From assembly GCA_040758525.1 (NCBI GenBank), contig JBFLVQ010000050.1:1-26179 (forward strand): 26,179 nucleotides of DNA, written 5' to 3'. Position numbers and translations under genes: made by a program. The notes beneath the pieces were generated by a model. The model ran no database searches, was not told the origin of the DNA, and saw nothing but the letters and a program-made list of their open reading frames with translations. Source of the DNA: JBFLVQ01 sp040758525. Lineage in GTDB: Bacteria > Acidobacteriota > Blastocatellia > Chloracidobacteriales > JADJPF01. Below, piece by piece: positions 7,607 through 14,544 of the stretch (the stretch's first letter is position 1; every line of letters starts with the position of its first letter).

Positions 7607-8767
7607 ATGACGACAAACAGAGATGGCCGTCCCAGTGCTGAAGCTTTACTTGCTCGACTAGAAAATGCTCAACGTGCGCGATTACGTATCTATATTGGCG
7701 CTGCACCTGGGGTAGGCAAAACTTATAAAATGCTGGAAGACGCTCACCTGCTACGTAAACAGGGCTTTGATATTGTTATTGGTTTCGTAGAAACCTATGG
7801 CAGAACTGAAACGGAAGCAAAGATAGGGGATCTAGAAATAATCCCGCGCAAAAAGATCCTATATCGCAATGTTGTTTTGGAAGAGATGGATTTAGAGGCG
7901 ATTATTGCCCGCAAGCCGAGGATCTGTATAATTGACGAACTCGCTCATACCAATGTGCCTGGCTCAAAGAATAAGAAACGTTATGAGGATGTGTTAGATC
8001 TGCTTGATGCTGGTATTCATATAATGACCGCAGTAAATATTCAACATTTAGAGACGCTTAATGATGCAGTCGCGCTATCTGCGAAGGTTAAAGTGCGAGA
8101 GACGGTTCCGGACGCTTTTCTTAAGCGCGCTGATGAAGTAGTGAATGTCGATGTAACGGTAGATGAACTGCGCAACCGCTTAAAGCAGGGTAAGGTATAT
8201 AAACCGGAGAAGATCGAACAGGCGTTAACCAACTTCTTCAATAAAGGTAATCTTTCAACTTTGCGAGAACTTGCTTTGCGTGCGGTTGCCGAAGAGGTTG
8301 GTTCGAAAGCCGCGCAATATCGAGAGCGTGAAGGGCTTGAACCTGCAGTAATACCTGAAAAGGTTATGGTCAGTATGTCATCAAATCAGACGGCAGAAAA
8401 ACTTATTAGAGCCGGAGCACGTATTGCTGGCCGCTTAGGAGCACGTTGGTACTGTGTTTATGTTGAAACACCCAACGAAGATCCTGCACGAATTAAGCCC
8501 ACAGATGCACAACAACTCATGCGCAATATTTCGCTAGCCGAGCAATTAGGCGCAACCGTAATTAAGTTGAAAACTAAACGTGCTGCTGATGGTCTAATAG
8601 AGTTTGCCAAACGTGAAGGAATAACCCATGTCATTTTTGGCCAATCTGCTCGTTCACGATGGGATATTTTATGGAATGGCTCAATTATCTATCGATTTTT
8701 AGAGGAGGTTAAGGATGCTGCCGTACAAGTAATTCCTACCGATAATATTATAGATTCGGTCGAATAG
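7607..8767 (+). CDS. kdpD: Truncated KdpD: N-terminal sensor domain plus USP domain, no kinase
   Basis: A soluble protein of 386 residues corresponding to only the cytoplasmic N-terminal part of KdpD. It has the KdpD domain with Walker A GAAPGVGKT (31-39) and the Walker B-like IIDELAHTNVPGSKNKKR region, then a universal-stress-protein domain from about 250 to 380. The four-helix membrane region, the histidine kinase and a kdpE gene are all absent. The USP part opens with SMS (256-258) and has WYCVY about 22 residues later, reminiscent of the c-di-AMP-binding signature reported for Staphylococcus aureus KdpD; the match is approximate. Short KdpD forms are known in cyanobacteria. Start ATG 7607 is preferred over TTG 7601 because of the AGAAGAAAG site upstream. 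Confidence 0.93.
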   Translation: MTTNRDGRPSAEALLARLENAQRARLRIYIGAAPGVGKTYKMLEDAHLLRKQGFDIVIGFVETYGRTETEAKIGDLEIIPRKKILYRNVVLEEMDLEAIIARKPRICIIDELAHTNVPGSKNKKRYEDVLDLLDAGIHIMTAVNIQHLETLNDAVALSAKVKVRETVPDAFLKRADEVVNVDVTVDELRNRLKQGKVYKPEKIEQALTNFFNKGNLSTLRELALRAVAEEVGSKAAQYREREGLEPAVIPEKVMVSMSSNQTAEKLIRAGARIAGRLGARWYCVYVETPNEDPARIKPTDAQQLMRNISLAEQLGATVIKLKTKRAADGLIEFAKREGITHVIFGQSARSRWDILWNGSIIYRFLEEVKDAAVQVIPTDNIIDSVE

Positions 8768-8793
8768 TTAAATTGGATAATTGGCTATGATAT

Positions 8794-8835
8794 TTGCACT
8801 GCAAAACTTGTTAGGATATATCGCTACTTGCAGTG
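8794..8835. promoter_or_regulatory. Inverted repeat with a weak promoter before the DUF1648 gene
   Basis: CACTGCAA (8797-8804) and TTGCAGTG (8828-8835) are a perfect 8-base inverted repeat separated by 23 bases. A weak promoter, TTGCAC (8794-8799), 17-base spacer, TATATC (8817-8822), lies across it. The arrangement could be an operator around a promoter or an RNA hairpin after the kdpD-like gene. No T run follows, so a terminator is unlikely. Confidence 0.3.
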
Positions 8836-8914
8836 ATGGTATGCCATTTATTCGATTGCAACCAGGTCCAGCCAGCAAGTAGAATTCATGCGCTAAGGAT
8901 ATGGAGCGTTAAAA

Positions 8915-9412
8915 TTGCGAAGTCTATTTGCTATTCTTTTTCTAACTTTACTTATTGTCACGGCAATCTTTGTGTTGGTTACTACGGCTTCATTACCCGA
9001 TCCAGTTGCCACATCTTTTGGTGGTAATGGCTTAGCCCATGCTTATATGAGCCGTAGTGCTTATCGAGTCTATCTATTGCTCTTTACCATTGGGTTGCCG
9101 TTGATCGTAGTTGCAATGATTGGATGGCTGCCGCATTTCTTACCCAACCGTATTAACATTCCTAATCGTGATTATTGGCTTGCACCAGAGCATCGAGAGC
9201 AGACACTGACTTTTCTTAGTGAACATGCTTTACGGTTGGGTTGTCTGATTTTGGTGTTTATGGTTGGCATACAGTGGCTGGTTATTCGCGCAAACACCCT
9301 CACACCGCCTCAACTCGCCAATCGACCATTTATAATATTGTTGGTAGGGCTATTTATCAGCATAGTCGGCTGGATACTGGCGATCTTTCGACGTTTTTCA
9401 CGGACTCGCTAA
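8915..9412 (+). CDS. DUF1648-type four-helix membrane protein
   Basis: A 165-residue inner-membrane protein with four hydrophobic segments (about residues 4-24, 47-70, 107-127 and 140-158). The stretch LPDPVATSFGGNGLAHAYM after the first helix matches the DUF1648 signature, found at the N-terminus of SdpI-like immunity proteins and of many uncharacterised membrane proteins. The start is TTG, with GGAG (8903-8906) 8 bases upstream; no better start exists in frame. It is transcribed in the same direction as the kdp operon but 147 bases away with its own possible promoter. Function unknown. Confidence 0.7.
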   Translation: MRSLFAILFLTLLIVTAIFVLVTTASLPDPVATSFGGNGLAHAYMSRSAYRVYLLLFTIGLPLIVVAMIGWLPHFLPNRINIPNRDYWLAPEHREQTLTFLSEHALRLGCLILVFMVGIQWLVIRANTLTPPQLANRPFIILLVGLFISIVGWILAIFRRFSRTR

Positions 9413-9472
9413 CATTTTTCTAAAGGTAGACTAGCCCAAAGACAGGAAAATTCACTGTAAATTTAATTCCCC

Positions 9473-10129
9473 TTATACATACTCATTTCCACCATCTTCT
9501 GTAGGGTTTTGGTATTGATCTATTCTGGAATATCGTACTAGCCAGGTTCCATAAATTGTTGAAAGCCAGACTGCACTTATTGGATATAACAGACTTACTC
9601 CTAGTATTGCTCTGATACCCATACCAAAGAATGGTATTAGGATACATCCAAGTAATAATAGAAACATAAAACCTCTGCCAACTTTTATATTAAACAGTCT
9701 GGAAACTATAATTAGGGTAGTACCTAATGTAGCTGGTGCAATAAAGAAATATGGTGTCTCTGTAGTTCTAGCAACATAACAGACTAGAAAAGATATAAAT
9801 GGCAGAGCTGTTAATAGCGTAACCATATATATTCTTGTATTGAGATTGTTAAAATGAAGCCACTTCTTTATCAAACTAATACCAAAGCTTATAATCAATC
9901 CACCTGATAAGAAGAGACTGGCGATCATATGATAAGTAGGAGTAGGAATAAGATAGTAGTATTTACCTCGCTTATACCAAAGCTCCTCAAAATATGGTAG
10001 TGAGTCAAACAACTGAAACAGTGATGATATTAAAAGCCCCACAATGGCAAAAGTAGCAATAACTTTAAGATAATTTGTTAATGGATTGAAAGATGGTTGT
10101 AGAAGATCATTTGAAGGACTTCCATACAT
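9473..10129 (-). CDS. Polytopic membrane protein, unrecognised
   Basis: A 218-residue protein with about six hydrophobic segments: near 22-42, 66-86, 100-121, 126-144, 152-171 and 175-195. It has a short polar N-terminus and an acidic C-terminal tail. No catalytic motif or family signature is visible. Base composition is noticeably more AT-rich than the neighbouring aldehyde dehydrogenase, which may mean separate acquisition. It converges with the DUF1648 gene (60 bases between stops) and lies 72 bases downstream of the ArsR-family regulator on the same strand, so it may be the regulator's target. The start codon lacks a clear SD. Confidence 0.65.
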   Translation of the reverse strand: MYGSPSNDLLQPSFNPLTNYLKVIATFAIVGLLISSLFQLFDSLPYFEELWYKRGKYYYLIPTPTYHMIASLFLSGGLIISFGISLIKKWLHFNNLNTRIYMVTLLTALPFISFLVCYVARTTETPYFFIAPATLGTTLIIVSRLFNIKVGRGFMFLLLLGCILIPFFGMGIRAILGVSLLYPISAVWLSTIYGTWLVRYSRIDQYQNPTEDGGNEYV

Positions 10130-10201
10130 TGATTCAGTTAACCTTTAGGCCGGTGCGTGAGTGCCGGTTAGCATTTACAGATCAATTAAGTAGAGAATCT
10201 A

Positions 10202-10513
10202 TCAAGATCTGAATTCAAGTTGGCAGCAACCTAGATCTAGACCAGAATTCTTAAGCGCCTTAACGGCTGGATGGATCGAATAGATGATGCGTTTGCCGAT
10301 ACGATGATCTTCAACCAAACGAGCGTTGCGCAATACCGCTAAGTGGTGTGATACATGAGGTTGCTCCATCTTAAGACTATTGGCAATCTCTAGCACACTA
10401 CGCTCACCCTGCAACAATAACGTAAGTATACGTATTCGGGTCTCATCACCAATCGCCTTGAGAGCTTTGGCACATTCATTAGGTGTAAGTCGTTCATTGA
10501 TTATAGGCAACAT
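10202..10513 (-). CDS. ArsR-family transcriptional repressor
   Basis: A 103-residue winged-helix DNA-binding protein. The helix-turn-helix spans about residues 13-65: ALKAIGDETRIRILTLLL, the recognition region MEQPHVSHHLAVLRNARLV, then the wing around HRIGKRIIYSIHP. The C-terminus carries a vicinal cysteine pair in GLDLGCCQLEF, a possible thiol or metal-sensing site; the usual ELCVCDL metal motif of ArsR is absent. The ATG lies only 9 bases after a good -10 box, with no SD, so the mRNA is probably leaderless. A palindrome covers that -10, suggesting autorepression. It sits between the aldehyde dehydrogenase and a membrane protein on the same strand. Confidence 0.92.
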   Translation of the reverse strand: MLPIINERLTPNECAKALKAIGDETRIRILTLLLQGERSVLEIANSLKMEQPHVSHHLAVLRNARLVEDHRIGKRIIYSIHPAVKALKNSGLDLGCCQLEFRS

Positions 10514-10519
10514 ACCGCT

Positions 10520-10552
10520 AAGATTCTAATCTTGATCCAGCCTACGCGTCAA
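10520..10552 (-). promoter_or_regulatory. Promoter and overlapping operator of the ArsR-family gene
   Basis: Read on the minus strand: -35 TTGACG (10547-10552), an 18-base spacer and -10 TAGAAT (10523-10528), each 5 of 6 to the sigma-70 consensus. The palindrome AAGATT-AG-AATCTT (10520-10533) encloses the -10 box, an ideal place for a dimeric repressor to block RNA polymerase. Transcription would begin within a few bases of the ATG at 10513. Confidence 0.7.
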
Positions 10553-10564
10553 ATCTCTATTTTA

Positions 10565-10599
10565 ATAACAGAAACGCGTAGCAGTATTACCACTACGCG
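10565..10599 (-). terminator. Intrinsic terminator of the aldehyde dehydrogenase gene
   Basis: Minus-strand RNA can fold CGCGTAG (10599-10593) with CTACGCG (10581-10575). The loop between them pairs further (TGGT with ACTG, two wobble pairs), giving about 11 base pairs closed by a three-base AAT loop. It is followed by the T-rich run TTTCTGTTATT. It lies 17 bases after the stop codon of the dehydrogenase. Confidence 0.75.
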
Positions 10600-10615
10600 C
10601 TCCTGCTAACAACAC

Positions 10616-12085
10616 TTAGTCGTTAAGATCAATCCAGATACTCTTAGATTGAGTGTAGAATTGGAAAGCTTCCATACCTTGTTCACGTCCATAGCCACTC
10701 ATTTTATAGCCGCCATAAGGTGAGGCGCTATCAAACATATTGTAAGTATTGATCCAGACTGTACCGGCTTTGATACCACGTGCCAAGCGATGTGCCTTCT
10801 TGACATCGCGTGTCCAAACTGCAGATGCCAGCCCATAGATCGTATCATTACCTTTTGCCACGGCATCATCAAGATCACGGAAAGTAATAGTTGCTAGCAC
10901 AGGTCCAAAGATCTCTTCCTGGGCAATCTTCATCTTATTATCAACACCATCAAAGATGGTTGGATCAACATAGTAGCCTTTGCCATTGCCATAACTAGAA
11001 CGACTACCACCTAAAACTACCTGTGCGCCTTCCTGCTTGCCTGTTTCGATATAACCTAGCACTGTCTCAAGCTGTTGTTCATTGATTACTGGCCCTAATC
11101 GTGTCTTAGCATCTAATGGATCGCCGGGAGTAAGTTTCTTGGCGCGTGCTACTACCTGCTCTAAAAATTTGTCGTGGATAGATTCCTCAACAAAGAGGCG
11201 TGAGCCAGCGGTACAGACTTCGCCACAGTTGTAGAAGATGCCTGCCACTGCACCGCGTGCGGCTGCCTCTAGGTCGGCATCAGCAAAGACAATGTTGGGT
11301 GATTTGCCGCCTAGCTCCAGCTCTACACGTTTAAGATTACCAGCAGAACGGCGTAGGATATCTTGGCCGACCGGAGTTGAACCAGTAAAGGAGACACCAT
11401 CAACATCTTTATGTTCAACTAGCGCCTGTCCAGCATTGCCGCCCCTACCAGTGATCAAGTTGAAAACTCCATCGGGTAAGCCAGCTTCTTGGCAGATCTC
11501 AGCAAGTCGGATTGCTGTCAGTGGGGTAGGCGAAGCCGGTTTAAGTATGATTGCATTGCCAGCCGCCAGTGCCGGCGCAACTTTGCGTGTAGCAAGCAAG
11601 AGCGGAAAATTCCAGGGCGTAATCAGTGCTACCACACCAAGCGGTTCACGTAGGGTATAGTTGAAGAAGTTGCCGCGCACAGGAATCGTTTCACCCTGGA
11701 TCTTACTAGCAGCGCCGGCAAAGTAACGAAAGCAGTCGGCAGATAAAGGTACATCGATCTTACGTGTCTCGTTGATCGGCTTGCCACAATCTAAAGTCTC
11801 TAATTCGGCAAACTCCTCAACATATTTCATCATTAAGTCTGCTATCCGCCAGATAATCTCGCCGCGTTCGGCTGCGCTTATTTTAGCCCAAGGGCCACTG
11901 AGCGCATTGCGCGCGGCCGCGACGGCTAGATCGACATCCTCGCCGCCAGCATCGGCAATGTCGGTGATCGGTTCGGCAGTCGCAGGATTAATAGTAGGAA
12001 AAGTCCGGGCAGATTTCGCTTCTTGCCATTGGCCGCCGATAAACAGCTTGCCTGGCTTAATGGTGGCTTTGCTTGGTGCGCTCAT
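10616..12085 (-). CDS. NAD(P)+-dependent aldehyde dehydrogenase
   Basis: A cytosolic enzyme of 489 residues, the normal size of the ALDH superfamily, oxidising an aldehyde to its carboxylate. Visible motifs: PWNFPLLLATRKVAPALAAG for cofactor binding, FTGSTPVGQDI, the general-base glutamate in ELGGKSPN (E257) and the catalytic cysteine in NCGEVCTAG (C291), 34 residues apart as expected, then EEIFGPVLATITF. It resembles betaine-aldehyde/phenylacetaldehyde-type enzymes, but substrate cannot be assigned. GGAGAA sits 5 bases before ATG 12085, preferred over the ATG at 12100, which overlaps that site. It appears monocistronic, with its own terminator, upstream of the ArsR-family gene. Confidence 0.96.
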   Translation of the reverse strand: MSAPSKATIKPGKLFIGGQWQEAKSARTFPTINPATAEPITDIADAGGEDVDLAVAAARNALSGPWAKISAAERGEIIWRIADLMMKYVEEFAELETLDCGKPINETRKIDVPLSADCFRYFAGAASKIQGETIPVRGNFFNYTLREPLGVVALITPWNFPLLLATRKVAPALAAGNAIILKPASPTPLTAIRLAEICQEAGLPDGVFNLITGRGGNAGQALVEHKDVDGVSFTGSTPVGQDILRRSAGNLKRVELELGGKSPNIVFADADLEAAARGAVAGIFYNCGEVCTAGSRLFVEESIHDKFLEQVVARAKKLTPGDPLDAKTRLGPVINEQQLETVLGYIETGKQEGAQVVLGGSRSSYGNGKGYYVDPTIFDGVDNKMKIAQEEIFGPVLATITFRDLDDAVAKGNDTIYGLASAVWTRDVKKAHRLARGIKAGTVWINTYNMFDSASPYGGYKMSGYGREQGMEAFQFYTQSKSIWIDLND

Positions 12086-12294
12086 TATATTCTTCTCCAT
12101 TTTTTGATTTGTTAGGATTTTACCAAGGGTTTCTAATCCTTATTGTACTCAGCAGAGATTTATATGCCAGCCAAGCGAGCGGAGCAGGTCTTGTTACTGA
12201 TAGCAGAAAAATCGCTCGGAACCATCTATAGGATCAGCGCGTCTACAACTGCAAAATGGAACTTATTCCGTTAATAATTGGAGAGGTATATATT

Positions 12295-13833
12295 ATGAGT
12301 ATGGATAGGCGAACATTTCTGTTGTTACTTTGGGCGGCTGCTCTGATCATTGTTGGTGTGATCTGGGTGACCAAAACACAACAACAAGCAGTTGTTATTT
12401 GGCAAGGACCGGCAACAAATGTCGCCATTAATGGCGCTATTCCAACCCCAGAACCCCCACCAGCACCTCTACCCCCTCCAGCTAAGAAAGAGAAGCGATT
12501 GATGACAGCTAGCGAACTGGCCGCATATCGAGAAGCAATCAGCAAGACCGCGTTAATGGTCTCAAATCCACAAGCACAACAGTTTGCCGCCAAATATGGT
12601 CTTAATATCTTAAATGTAACTTGGGAAGACACCGGTCGCTATAAAGGATCAAGTGTAGGGCCTAATATTAGTGATATGACCATACAGGTAGCAGCGCGTG
12701 ATTCTCAGACCCAACAACTCAATGTTACTTGTATGCCAGTGATACGTTACCCAAATTTTGAAGACAAGTCATGTGATCTAGATCCACGCGATTTTACTCT
12801 ATTGGTTGGCAATCAGCGCGGTCGCGCACTCAAACGTATCTCACTTTATGATTTTCTCGAAAATCCTACTAGTTATCTCTTCAATTCCAATTCTTGGAAA
12901 GCCCCAAAACGTACGCTACTAAGTCAACGCGATAGCAAGGTACTGGTAAGCGCACAAGCCTGTTTTCTCCCTGTCCCTAAGCAGGGAGAAGCTACTTTCA
13001 ATCCCGTAGTATTCAACTATCAATCTTATCAAGGTAACCCCGCCGTGCTTACAGTATTGGTAACACGCGAAGGCACAAGCGTAACCGTTATTGATAACAA
13101 GCGAGATGCGTTTGAAACTGGCGCCGTATGGGGGCAGCGGCTCTTCCATAATGAGAACGGACATCGTGCTAGTCTCACTGGTCAAAGAGAGAGTGATTTC
13201 CAACAACAACAGAACCAGAACATTAAGACACCTTCCGTAGGTAAAGCCAATTCTAGTAACCAGGAAGCAGGTCTTAATATGGTGCTTCTTATTCAGATCC
13301 CTTTAAAACAGAAGCAGCCTATGCGGTTTAAGAGTGAAGATGATATGATGGTAGCTGGAAGCATGGCGCCGGTAGAAAAGGAATCCTCGCGTAGTAATGT
13401 AGAGAATGCTGTCATAGGGCATGGCGAGTTGGAAGGTCCGTTTACTGAGATCGATAATCTTGAAATAGAGCGCGACGAGCGATTTCCTATACGAGTTACT
13501 GTACAGTTCTATAAGGCTACTTCCAATGGCGTTGTCAGTGAAGCAGATATCAAAGCCATTAAAGAACAGATTGATCGTGTCTATGCACAGAGCGATTATA
13601 TAGGTAGCTTGGTAACAGAAGGCGAGACAGGGCGTGTCACCGAATACGAAGGTGTGAAGATACAGCCACCAGATTGGTGGGAGCAGTTCTGGAAACGTCA
13701 TGAGCAGAATACTGGTGATCGTAGAGATGTTGCGATCGCTAAGCTACACACCCTGCTGGGCGCTAATTATCAGCAACAACCAGTCAGCGATCTATATCTT
13801 CGCTCGCTGCTTAAGAAACCTAATGTTAAATAG
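12295..13833 (+). CDS. Membrane-anchored protein with proline-rich linker, unrecognised
   Basis: A 512-residue protein. It has a single N-terminal transmembrane anchor (about residues 9-27, FLLLLWAAALIIVGVIWV), then a proline-rich spacer (PTPEPPPAPLPPPAKK, about 57-72), then a large, probably periplasmic region. A conserved-looking core (NVTWEDTGRYKGSSVGPNIS) leads a beta-rich domain with a few cysteines. A Gln/Asn/Ser-rich low-complexity linker (about 300-330) separates it from a C-terminal domain of about 100 residues containing YKATSNGVVSEADIKAIKEQ. GGAGAGG (12280-12286) fixes ATG 12295. It shares an operon with the gene 20 bases downstream. I do not recognise the family; a cell-envelope or secretion role is a guess. 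Confidence 0.75.
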   Translation: MSMDRRTFLLLLWAAALIIVGVIWVTKTQQQAVVIWQGPATNVAINGAIPTPEPPPAPLPPPAKKEKRLMTASELAAYREAISKTALMVSNPQAQQFAAKYGLNILNVTWEDTGRYKGSSVGPNISDMTIQVAARDSQTQQLNVTCMPVIRYPNFEDKSCDLDPRDFTLLVGNQRGRALKRISLYDFLENPTSYLFNSNSWKAPKRTLLSQRDSKVLVSAQACFLPVPKQGEATFNPVVFNYQSYQGNPAVLTVLVTREGTSVTVIDNKRDAFETGAVWGQRLFHNENGHRASLTGQRESDFQQQQNQNIKTPSVGKANSSNQEAGLNMVLLIQIPLKQKQPMRFKSEDDMMVAGSMAPVEKESSRSNVENAVIGHGELEGPFTEIDNLEIERDERFPIRVTVQFYKATSNGVVSEADIKAIKEQIDRVYAQSDYIGSLVTEGETGRVTEYEGVKIQPPDWWEQFWKRHEQNTGDRRDVAIAKLHTLLGANYQQQPVSDLYLRSLLKKPNVK

Positions 13834-13853
13834 CTGTCTGAGGAGTAGAAAAG

Positions 13854-14528
13854 ATGAAAAAGAGCGTTCTGTTGTGTAGTTGCTTGCTATTAGTTCTGAA
13901 TCTATCTGTAGTTGCAATTGCACAGCAAGGGCGTACACTCTCTAACGAAGATTTTTCTCTACGTTCAGGCACTGAATCATCAAAGGTAACTAAAAAGAGC
14001 CCAGTAGTACCTGGGTTTGAAGACGTAGCGGTAGGTCAACGTTATATCTATCTACTTAGTGGAGATATGATCTGTGAAGAGGAGATTATTGATCTCAACA
14101 CAGATGAGATCACCTACCGCATAACATTGACTAAAGCTGCAACAAAGGGGACGCCAGCAACGTCCCCGCCATCAACTGTAGAGAGACGTATACCGCTCAA
14201 GATCGCTACTTTCCTAAAAAAATATCGTCCTGATTTCAATCTTGCCACTTTTGGCGAGATTGGTTACACAACAGAATATTTCGAAAACCATATGGCCTCT
14301 TTCCCTTACAGTCATGCCTTCCCATCGCATGAATTCAAAGAGACCCGACAGGTTAAGATATCAAATAGATCATTCTCCTGCCGTCTCTATCGTAGCCATC
14401 AGATGGCTATGACTCTCAATGGCTGTATAGATATTCATACAGAGAGACAGATCGCAGAAAAATACCCTTTTACTATCAAATATGAGAGCAATGGCTCACC
14501 AGTTGTTATTCTTCAACAGATCAAGTAG
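13854..14528 (+). CDS. Secreted protein of unknown function
   Basis: A 224-residue protein with a classic Sec signal peptide (KKSVLLCSCLLLVLNLSVVA, cleavage probably after AIA near residue 23). The mature part is mixed polar/beta with no domain I recognise; scattered cysteines (CEEEI, FSCRLY, LNGCI) could form disulfides in the periplasm. AGGAG (13841-13845) lies 8 bases before the ATG. It follows the membrane-anchored protein by 20 bases, so the two are probably co-expressed and may act together in the envelope. The next gene converges on it with only 16 bases between stops. Confidence 0.7.
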   Translation: MKKSVLLCSCLLLVLNLSVVAIAQQGRTLSNEDFSLRSGTESSKVTKKSPVVPGFEDVAVGQRYIYLLSGDMICEEEIIDLNTDEITYRITLTKAATKGTPATSPPSTVERRIPLKIATFLKKYRPDFNLATFGEIGYTTEYFENHMASFPYSHAFPSHEFKETRQVKISNRSFSCRLYRSHQMAMTLNGCIDIHTERQIAEKYPFTIKYESNGSPVVILQQIK

Positions 14529-14544
14529 CTCCCTACTTTATGTA

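Noticed and set aside
10141..10180. Hairpin-like GGC/GCC and AACC/GGTT pairs between the ArsR-family gene and the membrane protein, as a terminator
   Set aside because: The stem is short and interrupted by a large internal loop, and no T run follows on either strand.
11238..11660. Open frame of 140 codons opposite the aldehyde dehydrogenase
   Set aside because: It mirrors the codon periodicity of a clearly real enzyme, has no ribosome site and a low-complexity Ala/Ser composition.
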